Both the position numbers and the translations under genes were made by a program. 27,030 bases of DNA from a virus, in the IMG/VR virus record IMGVR_UViG_3300032331_003377, positions 1 through 27,030 of that record. One strand, 5' to 3'. The notes beneath the pieces are model-generated. The model was not told where the DNA came from, did not search any database, and saw only the letters and a program-made list of their open reading frames with translations. Positions 15,769 to 23,914 of the stretch are shown in pieces. Within the stretch, counting starts at the first letter, position 1. Every line of letters begins with the position of its first letter.

Positions 15769-15776
15769 ATATTTAT
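15769..15776 (+). promoter_or_regulatory. nATATTTAT start-proximal motif, copy 6
   Basis: TATATTTATAG lies in the 44-base gap before the ATG at 15797, with 20 bases between the core and the ATG. The spacing would allow a short leader, so this is one of the better promoter candidates, possibly for the four genes up to 18826. Confidence 0.4.
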
Positions 15777-15796
15777 AGTATATACAATAGAATAAT

Positions 15797-16459
15797 ATGG
15801 CAATTTTAAACCCTACAACAGTTACTGTAGACGCAATATTAACCACAAAGGGCCGTGAATTATTGGCTCGCAATGATGGTTCATTCAAAATTACACAATT
15901 TGCATTAGCTGATGATGAAATTGATTATACTTTATATAATCCAACTCATCCATCTGGATCTGCATTTTATGGTGAAGCAATTGAAAATACTCCTGTAATA
16001 GAAGCATTTCCTGAAGATTCACAAATAATGCGTTATAAATTAGTAACACTTCCTCGTGGTACTTCACGTTTACCTATTCTTAATATTGGATACAATAGTA
16101 TTATACTTAAACAAGGTGCTTCATTAACAATTACTCCACAAACACTTAATTATTTAGGTGCTACAAGTACATTTGAGGCAAATGGATATGTAGGAACTAT
16201 TGCTGATTCTCGTTTAGTGTCTTCCTTTACTGGAACTGGTATAACAACAACTACTCCAATCCAAGGATTAAATACAACAACAGGAACTGTATTATCTGTA
16301 ACTCAAGTAGGTACTTCATTTACTCTAACGGGCACAACAATTAATACTTTATTTGGATCTACATTAACAACTTTAACTACTACTATTACCTTTATTGGTA
16401 GAGATAGTGGTGCAAGAGTTACTATACCTTTAAATATTCAAAAAGTACCAACAATATAA
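15797..16459 (+). CDS. Conserved phage virion protein ('LTTKGRELLARNDGSF' type), 220 aa
   Basis: The N-terminal half is distinctive: DAILTTKGRELLARNDGSFK, then ITQFALADDEIDYTLYNPTH, PSGSAFYGEAIENTPVIEAF and MRYKLVTLPRGTSRLPIL. I recall nearly the same block in structural proteins of uncultured and marine T4-like phages, without an assigned role. The C-terminal part (about 125-220) is a Thr/Gly/Ile-rich beta region (TGTGITTTTPIQGLNTTTGT, TTTITFIGRDSGARVTI) that may be an Ig-like or tail-tip domain. It is followed after eight bases by the first of two paralogous structural genes. Recognition of the family is from memory. Confidence 0.68.
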   Translation: MAILNPTTVTVDAILTTKGRELLARNDGSFKITQFALADDEIDYTLYNPTHPSGSAFYGEAIENTPVIEAFPEDSQIMRYKLVTLPRGTSRLPILNIGYNSIILKQGASLTITPQTLNYLGATSTFEANGYVGTIADSRLVSSFTGTGITTTTPIQGLNTTTGTVLSVTQVGTSFTLTGTTINTLFGSTLTTLTTTITFIGRDSGARVTIPLNIQKVPTI

Positions 16460-16467
16460 TTTAACAT

Positions 16468-17412
16468 ATGTCATTTTCAAGATATAATACAGAAGATCAA
16501 GTAGTAAGCTCAGAAACAGTAGTACGTGGTTTATGGAGTGGAGATAGTAATCTATTAACCACTTATTTTACTCAAAGTGGATATACTGAATATTATTTAG
16601 ATGTATTTAATCAACCTGTAAGCCAATCAGGATCTCTTCAATTTGATATTCAATTTGGTAATTTATACGGATCTGGATCTACTTTAATTAATGCAAGTGT
16701 TACTGGAAGTTCACCTTCTCGTATTGTATATGGTCAATATAGAAATTTAGTTTATGGAACAGAAAATACAAATTTTTCATTTAATTCTTCAGTAACAGCA
16801 AGTAGTATTTATGTAATTAATGTTGCTCGTTCTCGTTATAAAGAAGCTTTACTTCCTGGTTCTTTTGAATTAACTTTGGTTAGTGGATCTAACAGTATTA
16901 CTTTAATTGATGATAGTACAACAACTAATTTATCTCGTTTCTTAGGGGAAAATAGATATTATAATGTTATTAGTGGAAGTATAACAGGAGGATCATTCAG
17001 CACAGCCACTAATTATGGATTTTTCCTCCCAGACCTAGGAGTTATAATTTTAGATTCAAGCAGTTTATCTCCATATATAGCACCAGTATCTTCATCTATG
17101 AATCATATAAATTTACTTAAAGCAATAGATGCTGGAGATAATTTTAAATTAAAATCCTCAGAAACAGTTTCATCAACTTATTTCTTTACAAGAGTAAAAA
17201 ATAGTGAATTTAATTATACTACTAATCCATCTATTATAGATGATAATGGTAATTTATTGTATACTACTTTAATTAATAGTCCTCAAACATATCCAACAAC
17301 TGTAGGATTATATAATGATAATAATGAATTATTAGCTGTAGCTAAAATGAGTAGACCTTTAACAAAAGATTTTACTAAAGAAGCATTAATAAGAGTTAAA
17401 ATAGATTACTAA
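16468..17412 (+). CDS. Virion structural protein, paralogue A, 314 aa
   Basis: A beta-rich protein. Notable segments are ETVVRGLWSGDSNLLTTYFT near the start, a central VYGQYRNLVYG, INVARSRYKEALLPGSFELT, and a C-terminal block FFTRVKNSEFNYTTNPSI followed by YPTTVGLYNDNNELLAVAKM. The C-terminal block matches the end of the next gene, whose product has the same length of 314 residues. This indicates duplication and divergence. 'RYKE-LLPGS' and 'LYND-NELLAVAK' are features I associate with uncharacterised virion proteins of T4-like marine phages. A pair of fibre or neck subunits is possible. The gap to the next gene is seven bases. Confidence 0.66.
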   Translation: MSFSRYNTEDQVVSSETVVRGLWSGDSNLLTTYFTQSGYTEYYLDVFNQPVSQSGSLQFDIQFGNLYGSGSTLINASVTGSSPSRIVYGQYRNLVYGTENTNFSFNSSVTASSIYVINVARSRYKEALLPGSFELTLVSGSNSITLIDDSTTTNLSRFLGENRYYNVISGSITGGSFSTATNYGFFLPDLGVIILDSSSLSPYIAPVSSSMNHINLLKAIDAGDNFKLKSSETVSSTYFFTRVKNSEFNYTTNPSIIDDNGNLLYTTLINSPQTYPTTVGLYNDNNELLAVAKMSRPLTKDFTKEALIRVKIDY

Positions 17413-17419
17413 TTTATGT

Positions 17420-18364
17420 ATGGGATCATTCAAAAAGCTAAGCAAATCAGACGTTACCGTTGTACCCTATCATGCTAATAAGCAATGGGCTTTTACTAGC
17501 TCTTCATACTCTACATATTCTAACCTCTACCAGGGTACAAATATTAAAGATCTTTTTGTATCATCAAGTGATCCTATAACAAACGGACAATATGAAAGGT
17601 TAGTATATACTCAAATAAATCAATTATTTTATCAATCATATTCTGGTTCTTTAAATACATCTTCTTTAGCAAATTCAATTTATTATGAATCTGCTTCTCA
17701 ATATCGTCCGACCTCTTCTTATTTTATATACAATGATAATGCTAGGTTAGTTAAAAACTTTCCTACAGAATTTGGAGCTACTATTCAAGTTTTAGCTATA
17801 AATCAAGATATATTTGGTAATAAAATACTTCCTTATACATTCAATATATCTTCTTCTAATTATTTTATTTTTGATGATGGATATGGAAATCTTATAGGAG
17901 CTAAAACATCAACTATAGGCCAATATATAAAAGATGGTTATTTTAATCCTTCTGATTATTTTCTTAGTTCATCTAATGAAAGTACTGCTTCTCAATATAT
18001 AGGAAATATTTTTTACCCTCAAGGACTATGTATAATAACCAGTCAAACTGCTTCTTATCAACAAATATTTTCTTACGAAAATTATGCAGTGTCATTTAAA
18101 AATGAACATATTATATATGAACATGAAGTTCGTTGTGTAGTTAAAGAAAGTGATTTTAATTTATCCTATAACCCAACACTAGTAAATAATTATGCTAGTG
18201 GATCTGTAAAAGATTTTGCTACTGGTTCTAATTTTTATACCTACGCTACTGCATTAGGTTTATATAATGATAATAATGAATTATTAGCAGTTGCTAAATT
18301 TGGTAAACCAATGTTAATATCCCCAGATACAGATATGACGTTTGTAGTTAAATACGATACTTAA
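17420..18364 (+). CDS. Virion structural protein, paralogue B, 314 aa
   Basis: The C-terminal part (EVRCVVKESDFNLSYNPTLV, then TALGLYNDNNELLAVAKFGK and DMTFVVKYDT) parallels paralogue A. The N-terminal parts differ: here it starts with a basic GSFKKLSKSDVTVVPYHANK, followed by NDNARLVKNFPTEFGATIQV and YIGNIFYPQGLCIIT. The conserved end may be the shared assembly interface and the N-terminal parts may attach to different partners; that is inference. An out-of-frame ATG at 17416 just upstream is a less likely start because its reading frame would not give this protein. Confidence 0.66.
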   Translation: MGSFKKLSKSDVTVVPYHANKQWAFTSSSYSTYSNLYQGTNIKDLFVSSSDPITNGQYERLVYTQINQLFYQSYSGSLNTSSLANSIYYESASQYRPTSSYFIYNDNARLVKNFPTEFGATIQVLAINQDIFGNKILPYTFNISSSNYFIFDDGYGNLIGAKTSTIGQYIKDGYFNPSDYFLSSSNESTASQYIGNIFYPQGLCIITSQTASYQQIFSYENYAVSFKNEHIIYEHEVRCVVKESDFNLSYNPTLVNNYASGSVKDFATGSNFYTYATALGLYNDNNELLAVAKFGKPMLISPDTDMTFVVKYDT

Positions 18365-18373
18365 AATAAGTTT

Positions 18374-18826
18374 ATGAATAATTGGTTATGGCATCTTGAT
18401 GATGGAAGTCTAGAAATGTTTTCTGAAGAACATACTGCTGGATATTATGGTTTTATTTATATAATTACTAATTTAAAAACAAATAAGTTTTATATAGGTA
18501 AAAAAGCATTTATACATAATAAAAAGAAAAAACTTACTAAAAAAGAAATAGCTGAACATACAGGCGTTGGTCGTAAACCAACTACTCGAGTTGACAAAGT
18601 AGATAGTGGGTGGAAAAACTATTATGGGTCATCTAAAGAATTACTTGCAGATGTTAAATTATTAGGTGAGGATAATTTTGAACGTGTTATACTTAAATTT
18701 GCTAAAAATAAAAAACAACTTACATTTTTTGAATTAGAAGAACAAATAATACATAACGTATTATTTAACGATAATAGTTATAACGATAATATAGCAGGTA
18801 AATATTTCCGTAAAGACTTTGTCTAG
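18374..18826 (+). CDS. GIY-YIG-type endonuclease-like protein
   Basis: A 150-residue protein with both halves of the GIY-YIG signature: GFIYIITN (26-33) and FYIGKKAF (39-46). They are followed by a long basic insert (KKKKLTKKEIAEHTG), then GWKNYYGSSKELLADVKLLG (79-98) and a Glu-rich helix LTFFELEEQIIHNVLF (116-131) where the metal-binding Glu of the family is expected. Phage homologues of this shape are often annotated as Seg-like or putative nucleases, and some are mobile. It sits exactly at the border between the structural genes and the glycan cassette, 9 bases after the preceding stop. Confidence 0.78.
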   Translation: MNNWLWHLDDGSLEMFSEEHTAGYYGFIYIITNLKTNKFYIGKKAFIHNKKKKLTKKEIAEHTGVGRKPTTRVDKVDSGWKNYYGSSKELLADVKLLGEDNFERVILKFAKNKKQLTFFELEEQIIHNVLFNDNSYNDNIAGKYFRKDFV

Positions 18827-18841
18827 CAAAAATTAATTTAT

Positions 18842-18849
18842 ATATTTAG
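18842..18849 (+). promoter_or_regulatory. nATATTTAT-like motif, copy 7 (ATATTTAG)
   Basis: TATATTTAG precedes the ATG at 18853 by three bases and differs from the other copies in its last base. It lies in the 26-base gap before the glycan cassette. If this is the promoter -10/-7 element the cassette mRNA would be leaderless. TATATTTAG also resembles the Bacteroidota -7 element TAnnTTTG. Confidence 0.28.
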
Positions 18850-18852
18850 TTT

Positions 18853-20109
18853 ATGAATACTATTTTTATTTCTATAGCATCCTATAGAGATCCTGAATTA
18901 TTATCTACACTACGTGATTGTATTAATAATGCTAGTTATCCTGAAAATCTAACATTTGGTATAGCTTGGCAACACAATATTGAAGATAAATGGGATACTC
19001 TAGATGACTTTAAAAATAACTCTAGATTTAAAATTATTGATATTGACTATAAAGATTCTAAAGGTACTTGTTGGGCTAGAAATAAAATTCAAGAACTATG
19101 GAATAATGAGACTTATTATTTACAATTAGATTCACATCATCGTTTTACCAAAGGTTGGGATACAACACTAATTGAACTACTAGAACAACTTAAAACTCAA
19201 CACCCAAAACCTCTTTTAACAGCCTATTTACCAGGATTTTTTCCTAATAATGATCCTGCAGGCAGAGTTAATGAATGTTGGAATTTAGAATTTGATAGAT
19301 ATATGCCTGAAGGACCTATATTTATAAAACCTCATACTCTTGAAAATTGGGAAAAATATAATTCCCCTATCCCAACAAGATTTATCTCAGCTCATTTTAT
19401 TTTTACTTTAGGTAAATGGGCTGAAGAGGTAAAATATGACCCTTATTTTTACTTTCATGGTGAAGAACCTTCATTAGCTGCTAGATCTTATACATATGGT
19501 TATGATTTATTTCAACCTCATAAACCCATTATATGGCATGAATATACTAGAAATGGTAAAATAAAACAATGGGATGATGATAAAGAATGGACAGAAAAAA
19601 ATAAAATATCATATTCTAGATATAGAGCATTACATGGAATGGGTAATGTAATTGAAGGTACAACTACTGATTTGTTTAAAAAATATGGTTGGGGAAAAGA
19701 ACGTACTTTAGAAGAATATGAAAAATACGCTGGGGTTAAATTTGTTACAAAACAAGTCCATCGACATACAGCAGAATATAAATTACTACCTGTACCTCAA
19801 GATGATTTTGAAAAAAATTTACTTAATAGAATTAAAGTTTGTATTGATGTTTGGAAAGGAGCTTTAACTGAAACTGATTATGATACTTTTGCTGTAGCAA
19901 TTTTAGATAAAGAGGGGAATGATATTTTTAGACAAGATATGGATATGGATGAATTTAATAAATTATTAAATTTAGATCCACAAGATCAATTCATTCATAT
20001 TTGGAGAGAATATGATGATGATAAACAACCTTCTTTTTGGAGAGTATGGCCACATAGTATTTCAAAAGGATGGGCTGACAGAATAGAAAACAATATACCT
20101 TATGAATAA
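18853..20109 (+). CDS. GT60-like glycosyltransferase (GlcNAc-transferase family), copy 1
   Basis: A 418-residue protein with the hallmarks of the GlcNAc/GT60 family (relatives of the Skp1 hydroxyproline GlcNAc-transferase). IFISIASYRDPELLSTLRDC (4-23) is followed by FGIAWQHN, CWARNKIQELW (73-83), and the metal/nucleotide-binding motif QLDSHHRFTKGWD (91-103), with Asp93 in a D-S-H triad replacing the usual DxD. A second conserved stretch near 202-235 includes GEEPSLAARSYTYGYDLF. The C-terminal 100 residues are a separate module found also in the next gene. It most likely transfers a sugar (GlcNAc by family precedent) to an unknown acceptor in the cytoplasm; there is no signal or membrane segment. 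It overlaps the next gene by 8 bases. Confidence 0.8.
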   Translation: MNTIFISIASYRDPELLSTLRDCINNASYPENLTFGIAWQHNIEDKWDTLDDFKNNSRFKIIDIDYKDSKGTCWARNKIQELWNNETYYLQLDSHHRFTKGWDTTLIELLEQLKTQHPKPLLTAYLPGFFPNNDPAGRVNECWNLEFDRYMPEGPIFIKPHTLENWEKYNSPIPTRFISAHFIFTLGKWAEEVKYDPYFYFHGEEPSLAARSYTYGYDLFQPHKPIIWHEYTRNGKIKQWDDDKEWTEKNKISYSRYRALHGMGNVIEGTTTDLFKKYGWGKERTLEEYEKYAGVKFVTKQVHRHTAEYKLLPVPQDDFEKNLLNRIKVCIDVWKGALTETDYDTFAVAILDKEGNDIFRQDMDMDEFNKLLNLDPQDQFIHIWREYDDDKQPSFWRVWPHSISKGWADRIENNIPYE

Positions 20110-21349
20110 AAAAGAAACTATATTAGTTCACCTACCAGCATATAGAGATCCTGAATTGATTCCTACAATAAAGGATGCATTACAACAGGCTAAATATCCT
20201 GAAAGAATACATTTTGGTATTTGTAGACAATATCATCCTGATGATAAATTTGATGATTTATCTGAATATAAAGAAGATAAACGTTTTAAGATATATGAAT
20301 GTCTGTATGATGAAGCTAAAGGCTTACCTTGGGCTCGATCAATTATTAACGAGCAACTATTAACTGATGAAGACTATATTTGTCAATTAGATTCACATCA
20401 TCGTTTTGCTCCTGAGTGGGATGAAATCCTAATTGAAATGCATAATAATTTAGAAAAAAAAGGATATAAACCCATTATAGCAGGATATTCTCCCCTATAT
20501 GATCCTTTTAATGACCCAGCAGGGCGTTCAATGGAACCTTGGCAATCACAATTTGTATGTTTTTACCCTCATGGAACTATCTTTATTAGACCAGGTTTAT
20601 TACATGGATATCAAGATATGACTGAACCACCAATGTCAAGATTTTTGTGTGGACATTTTGATTTTGCTAGATCAGAATGGGCAAAAGAAATTAAACATGA
20701 TCCTGATATTTATTTTAGTGGAGAAGAAATAAATCTTACTGTTCGTTCTTATACTCATGGTTATGATATATTTCATCCTCATAAAATAGTTGTTTGGCAT
20801 TCTACAATGCGTGAAGAAAGATCTGGTATGTTAAAATGGGACGATGATGCTAAATTAGGAGTTGATTGGTGGGGTAAACAAGAAAAAGCCCGGGCTAAGA
20901 TTAGACAATTACTTCGTGTTGAAAATAATGGATTTGATTTAACAGGATATGATTTAGGAACAGTTAGAACAATAGAAGACTATGAAAAATATGCTGGTGT
21001 TAATTTTAAAACTAAATCAGTACAAAAATATACTATAAATAATGGGTATCCTGCTACACCTATAGATAGTCCTTGGCTTAAATCTTTTTATTATTTAGTT
21101 ACTATATATAGACGTGAATTACCTGAAAATGATTATTCATCTATATTAGTAGCATTTGATGATGAAAATGGAATAGGTATTTATTCTAAAAATATAGAAG
21201 GACAAGAATTACAAAATTTTTTAAATAATGAAGGTCCAATTCATTATGAAGAAATGTTTCAATATATAGATAAAGAACCAACTAGAATGGTAGCATGGGC
21301 CTATAGTGAAGAAAGAGGATGGACTGAAAGAATAGAACATAAAATATGA
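20102..21349 (+). CDS. GT60-like glycosyltransferase, copy 2 (paralogue)
   Basis: A 415-residue tandem paralogue of the preceding gene. Matching blocks are LPAYRDPELIPTIKDAL (11-27), FGICRQYH, LPWARSIINEQ, QLDSHHRFAPEWD (95-107) with Asp97, and SGEEINLTVRSYTHGYDIF. The C-terminal modules also align (EDYEKYAGVNFKTKSVQKYT against EEYEKYAGVKF in copy 1; RGWTERIE against KGWADRIE). The N-terminal acceptor-side segments have diverged, so the two may add successive sugars. Its start lies inside the last codons of copy 1 and its stop overlaps the next start (ATGA at 21346), so the cassette is translationally coupled. Confidence 0.8.
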   Translation: MNKKETILVHLPAYRDPELIPTIKDALQQAKYPERIHFGICRQYHPDDKFDDLSEYKEDKRFKIYECLYDEAKGLPWARSIINEQLLTDEDYICQLDSHHRFAPEWDEILIEMHNNLEKKGYKPIIAGYSPLYDPFNDPAGRSMEPWQSQFVCFYPHGTIFIRPGLLHGYQDMTEPPMSRFLCGHFDFARSEWAKEIKHDPDIYFSGEEINLTVRSYTHGYDIFHPHKIVVWHSTMREERSGMLKWDDDAKLGVDWWGKQEKARAKIRQLLRVENNGFDLTGYDLGTVRTIEDYEKYAGVNFKTKSVQKYTINNGYPATPIDSPWLKSFYYLVTIYRRELPENDYSSILVAFDDENGIGIYSKNIEGQELQNFLNNEGPIHYEEMFQYIDKEPTRMVAWAYSEERGWTERIEHKI

Positions 21350-22278
21350 AGACAAAATTAGTAACAAGTTATTATGCTTTTCATAGTGGTGAACCCTATT
21401 GGGGACAAAATGGAAGAGATAGATGGTACAAGTATTCTTTAGCTTGTCTTTGTGAAATGGGAATAGATATAGTTTGCTATACAGATATAGAAAATCTAGG
21501 TTATAATCAATTAATAGAATTAAAAGAAAAATTTAAACTAGATAATTTAACTATTAAAATCTATAATTTAGCTAATAATCCCTATCAAGAACGAGTTTAT
21601 AAAATTAGAAAAGCCAGCGAAGAAAAATATAATAGCCCGGAATCATGGCATTACTATACAAGATCACCACAGATTTATTGGATGAAATACCATTTTTTAG
21701 AAATGGAATATGAACCTAATATTAATTTATATTGGATTGATGCAGGATTATCTCATACAGGATTATTTCCTTTATTTACTAGTAAATATTATGAAGTAGA
21801 AGGATATAAAAATTACTATCAAAACCATCCTGATGGATTTATGTTACACGAACATGAGTATTATTGGTTTGATAAGGCCTTTACACCATTAACTATAAAG
21901 AGAATTAATAATTTTGCAAACAAAAAAATTGTTAACTTATATAGACATGGAGTAACAGATAATAATTTTGGTGAGTTTAATGAGAATCTAAAAGAACAAG
22001 TAGATTATGAAAATATATTTGTAGTAGCAGGTTTTTTTGGAGGTGATTCTAACTTAATGATACATTATATACAAGATTCAAAATATATAATAGAAAAATG
22101 TTTATCAACAGAAAATTATATATGTACAGAACAAGAAATCATGACCTATTTAAACGCAAAAGATAGAAGTAAATTTACTAATTTTAGATTTGATACTTTT
22201 TACCATGAAGAATGTATCGATATATATAAACCAGATATGATATCATTTTCTCATTTTTTTACTAAAGATTTAAAATAA
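21346..22278 (+). CDS. HtrL/YibB-like putative glycosyltransferase
   Basis: A 310-residue protein with features of the HtrL/YibB (WlaTC-like) family. An N-terminal strand LVTSYYAFH is followed by a long Tyr/Trp-rich segment and YTRSPQIYWMKYHFLEMEYE. The key motif YWIDAGLSHTG lies near 128-138, with the family's Trp-(I/L)-Asp-Ala-Gly; then VVAGFFGGDSNLMIHYIQDS and a Glu-Gln pair in TEQEIMTYL. The family is implicated in lipopolysaccharide/lipooligosaccharide assembly and is predicted to be glycosyltransferases; a reaction is not established for most members. A related domain is fused in the 23907 gene. Coupled to the upstream GT by an ATGA overlap; 10 bases precede the carbamoyltransferase. 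Confidence 0.65.
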   Translation: MKTKLVTSYYAFHSGEPYWGQNGRDRWYKYSLACLCEMGIDIVCYTDIENLGYNQLIELKEKFKLDNLTIKIYNLANNPYQERVYKIRKASEEKYNSPESWHYYTRSPQIYWMKYHFLEMEYEPNINLYWIDAGLSHTGLFPLFTSKYYEVEGYKNYYQNHPDGFMLHEHEYYWFDKAFTPLTIKRINNFANKKIVNLYRHGVTDNNFGEFNENLKEQVDYENIFVVAGFFGGDSNLMIHYIQDSKYIIEKCLSTENYICTEQEIMTYLNAKDRSKFTNFRFDTFYHEECIDIYKPDMISFSHFFTKDLK

Positions 22279-22288
22279 TAAAACAATA

Positions 22289-23914
22289 ATGGCAAATATA
22301 GCTTTTTATGGATCTCATAATGCATCATATGCAGTTGAAGAAAATGGGGAAATACTTTTAATATTAGAATTAGAAAGATTTCTTAATGAAAAAAATATTG
22401 GTTTAGCTCAATATAAATGCCCTAAAACAGAAGATATACTTTTCTTTGCTAAATATATTCCTAAATGGATAATGAATAAATTAAACATAACAGAATTTGA
22501 AAATTGCTATCATTTAAATTCTGATGTTATTATATATGAAAAACATTTTTTAGAACATGAAATCCCTGCTAAAAACTACATTCATAGCTTACATCATGAA
22601 GCCCATGCTGCTGGATGTTTCTATCAGTCTCCTCATCAAGAAATGTTAGTATTTTCTTTTGATGGAGGGGGTAATGATGGAAAATTTAATATTTACCATT
22701 GTATTAGAGGAGAATCACCTAAGTTATTAGAAGCAGTTCTTAATCCTATTAATCGAATTAATTTTGAATATTATGATTTAGGATTTCCTTATATGGTAAT
22801 TGGTCATTATTTAGATGATATTAAATATCAAGACTTAGGAACAGGAAATCTAGTATACCCTGGTAAGTTAATGGGTTTATCTTCTTATGGTAAAGTTAAA
22901 AATGAATGGTTACCTGCTTTTTTAAACTTTTACAAAAGTGACCCCAATGGATTAAATTACCAGGAAAAAATAAATGTATTAGGCGAAGCAATTAATATTA
23001 TTTTTGATCAAGAAAATAGAATAAAAGGAGAAACAGCTTGGGATATAGCTGCAACTTCACAAAGAGCATTTGAAGATAGTTTTTTAGAAATAGCTTTACC
23101 ATATATGAATCAATTTCCAAATTTACCTATTGGTATAGCTGGAGGGTGTGGTTTAAATATTTTATTAAATACTCGTTTAGTTGAGGAATTTGATAAAGAA
23201 GTGTTTGTAGGTCCTGATCCGAATGATTGTGGTATAGCATTAGGATTATTATTAAATCATTTAAAACCTGAAAAACCATTTGATAGCACATATTTAGGTA
23301 CTACTTTACTAGATTTAGATAATTTAACAAATTATATTCAAAATATTTTTCATAACGGTACTTCAAATTATTTAAATGAAGAAACATTAATAGATGATTT
23401 AGTAGATGGAAAAATAGTAGGAATAGCTAGAGGTAGAGCAGAACATGGTCCTAGAGCTTTAGGTAATCGAAGTATATTGTGCAACCCTTTTCTTACTGAA
23501 ATGAAATCTATATTAAATGAAAAAGTAAAACATAGAGAGTGGTATAGACCCTTCGCACCAGTAGTTAGATTAGAAGATGTAAATAAATATTTTGAATGGA
23601 ATAAAGAATCTAGATGGATGAGTTTTTGTCCTAAAGTAAAAGAAGAATGGAAAGATAGATTAAGTGCTATTACTCATATTGATGGAACTGCTAGAATTCA
23701 AACAGTAACTAAAGAACAAAATGAGTGGTTATATAACTTAATAACTAAATTTGAAGAAAAAACAGGGATTGGTGTATTATTAAATACATCTTTTAATGTT
23801 GATGGTAAACCTATATTATCAACTGCTAAAGATGCTCTTACTATACTAAGTACAACAGATATGGATTGTCTTGTTATTGAAAATTATTATTTTAAAAAAA
23901 TACAAAATGGGTGA
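22289..23914 (+). CDS. NodU/TobZ-type O-carbamoyltransferase
   Basis: A 541-residue protein with full-length family architecture. The N-terminal Kae1/ASKHA-like domain begins IAFYGSHNASYAVEENGE (4-21), has ELERFLNEKN, the metal-binding HHEAHAAGCFYQSP (102-115) with His102/His103/His106, and FSFDGGGNDG (122-131). The C-terminal domain carries GIARGRAEHGPRALGNRSIL (about 378-397), VKHREWYRPFAPVV and LNTSFNVDGKPILST. Members use carbamoyl phosphate and ATP to place a carbamoyl group on a hydroxyl, usually of a sugar (Nod factors, antibiotics). Here the substrate is probably a sugar added by the neighbouring transferases. Phage homologues are also known beside DNA-hypermodification genes. It overlaps the next gene by 8 bases. 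Confidence 0.88.
   Translation: MANIAFYGSHNASYAVEENGEILLILELERFLNEKNIGLAQYKCPKTEDILFFAKYIPKWIMNKLNITEFENCYHLNSDVIIYEKHFLEHEIPAKNYIHSLHHEAHAAGCFYQSPHQEMLVFSFDGGGNDGKFNIYHCIRGESPKLLEAVLNPINRINFEYYDLGFPYMVIGHYLDDIKYQDLGTGNLVYPGKLMGLSSYGKVKNEWLPAFLNFYKSDPNGLNYQEKINVLGEAINIIFDQENRIKGETAWDIAATSQRAFEDSFLEIALPYMNQFPNLPIGIAGGCGLNILLNTRLVEEFDKEVFVGPDPNDCGIALGLLLNHLKPEKPFDSTYLGTTLLDLDNLTNYIQNIFHNGTSNYLNEETLIDDLVDGKIVGIARGRAEHGPRALGNRSILCNPFLTEMKSILNEKVKHREWYRPFAPVVRLEDVNKYFEWNKESRWMSFCPKVKEEWKDRLSAITHIDGTARIQTVTKEQNEWLYNLITKFEEKTGIGVLLNTSFNVDGKPILSTAKDALTILSTTDMDCLVIENYYFKKIQNG

Noticed and set aside
15700-15888. Minus-strand open frame spanning the gap before 15797
   Set aside because: Its product is Ile/Leu/Tyr-rich low-complexity sequence and it overlaps two plus-strand genes and their intergenic motif.
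20175-20363. Second plus-strand frame inside the second GT60-like gene
   Set aside because: It is out of frame with the conserved transferase and has no plausible domain.
23871-23906. Upstream ATG as the start of the three-domain protein
   Set aside because: It would add 12 Lys/Ile/Leu residues read out of frame from the carbamoyltransferase end. The ATG at 23907 gives the expected methyltransferase start and an 8-base overlap like others in the cassette.
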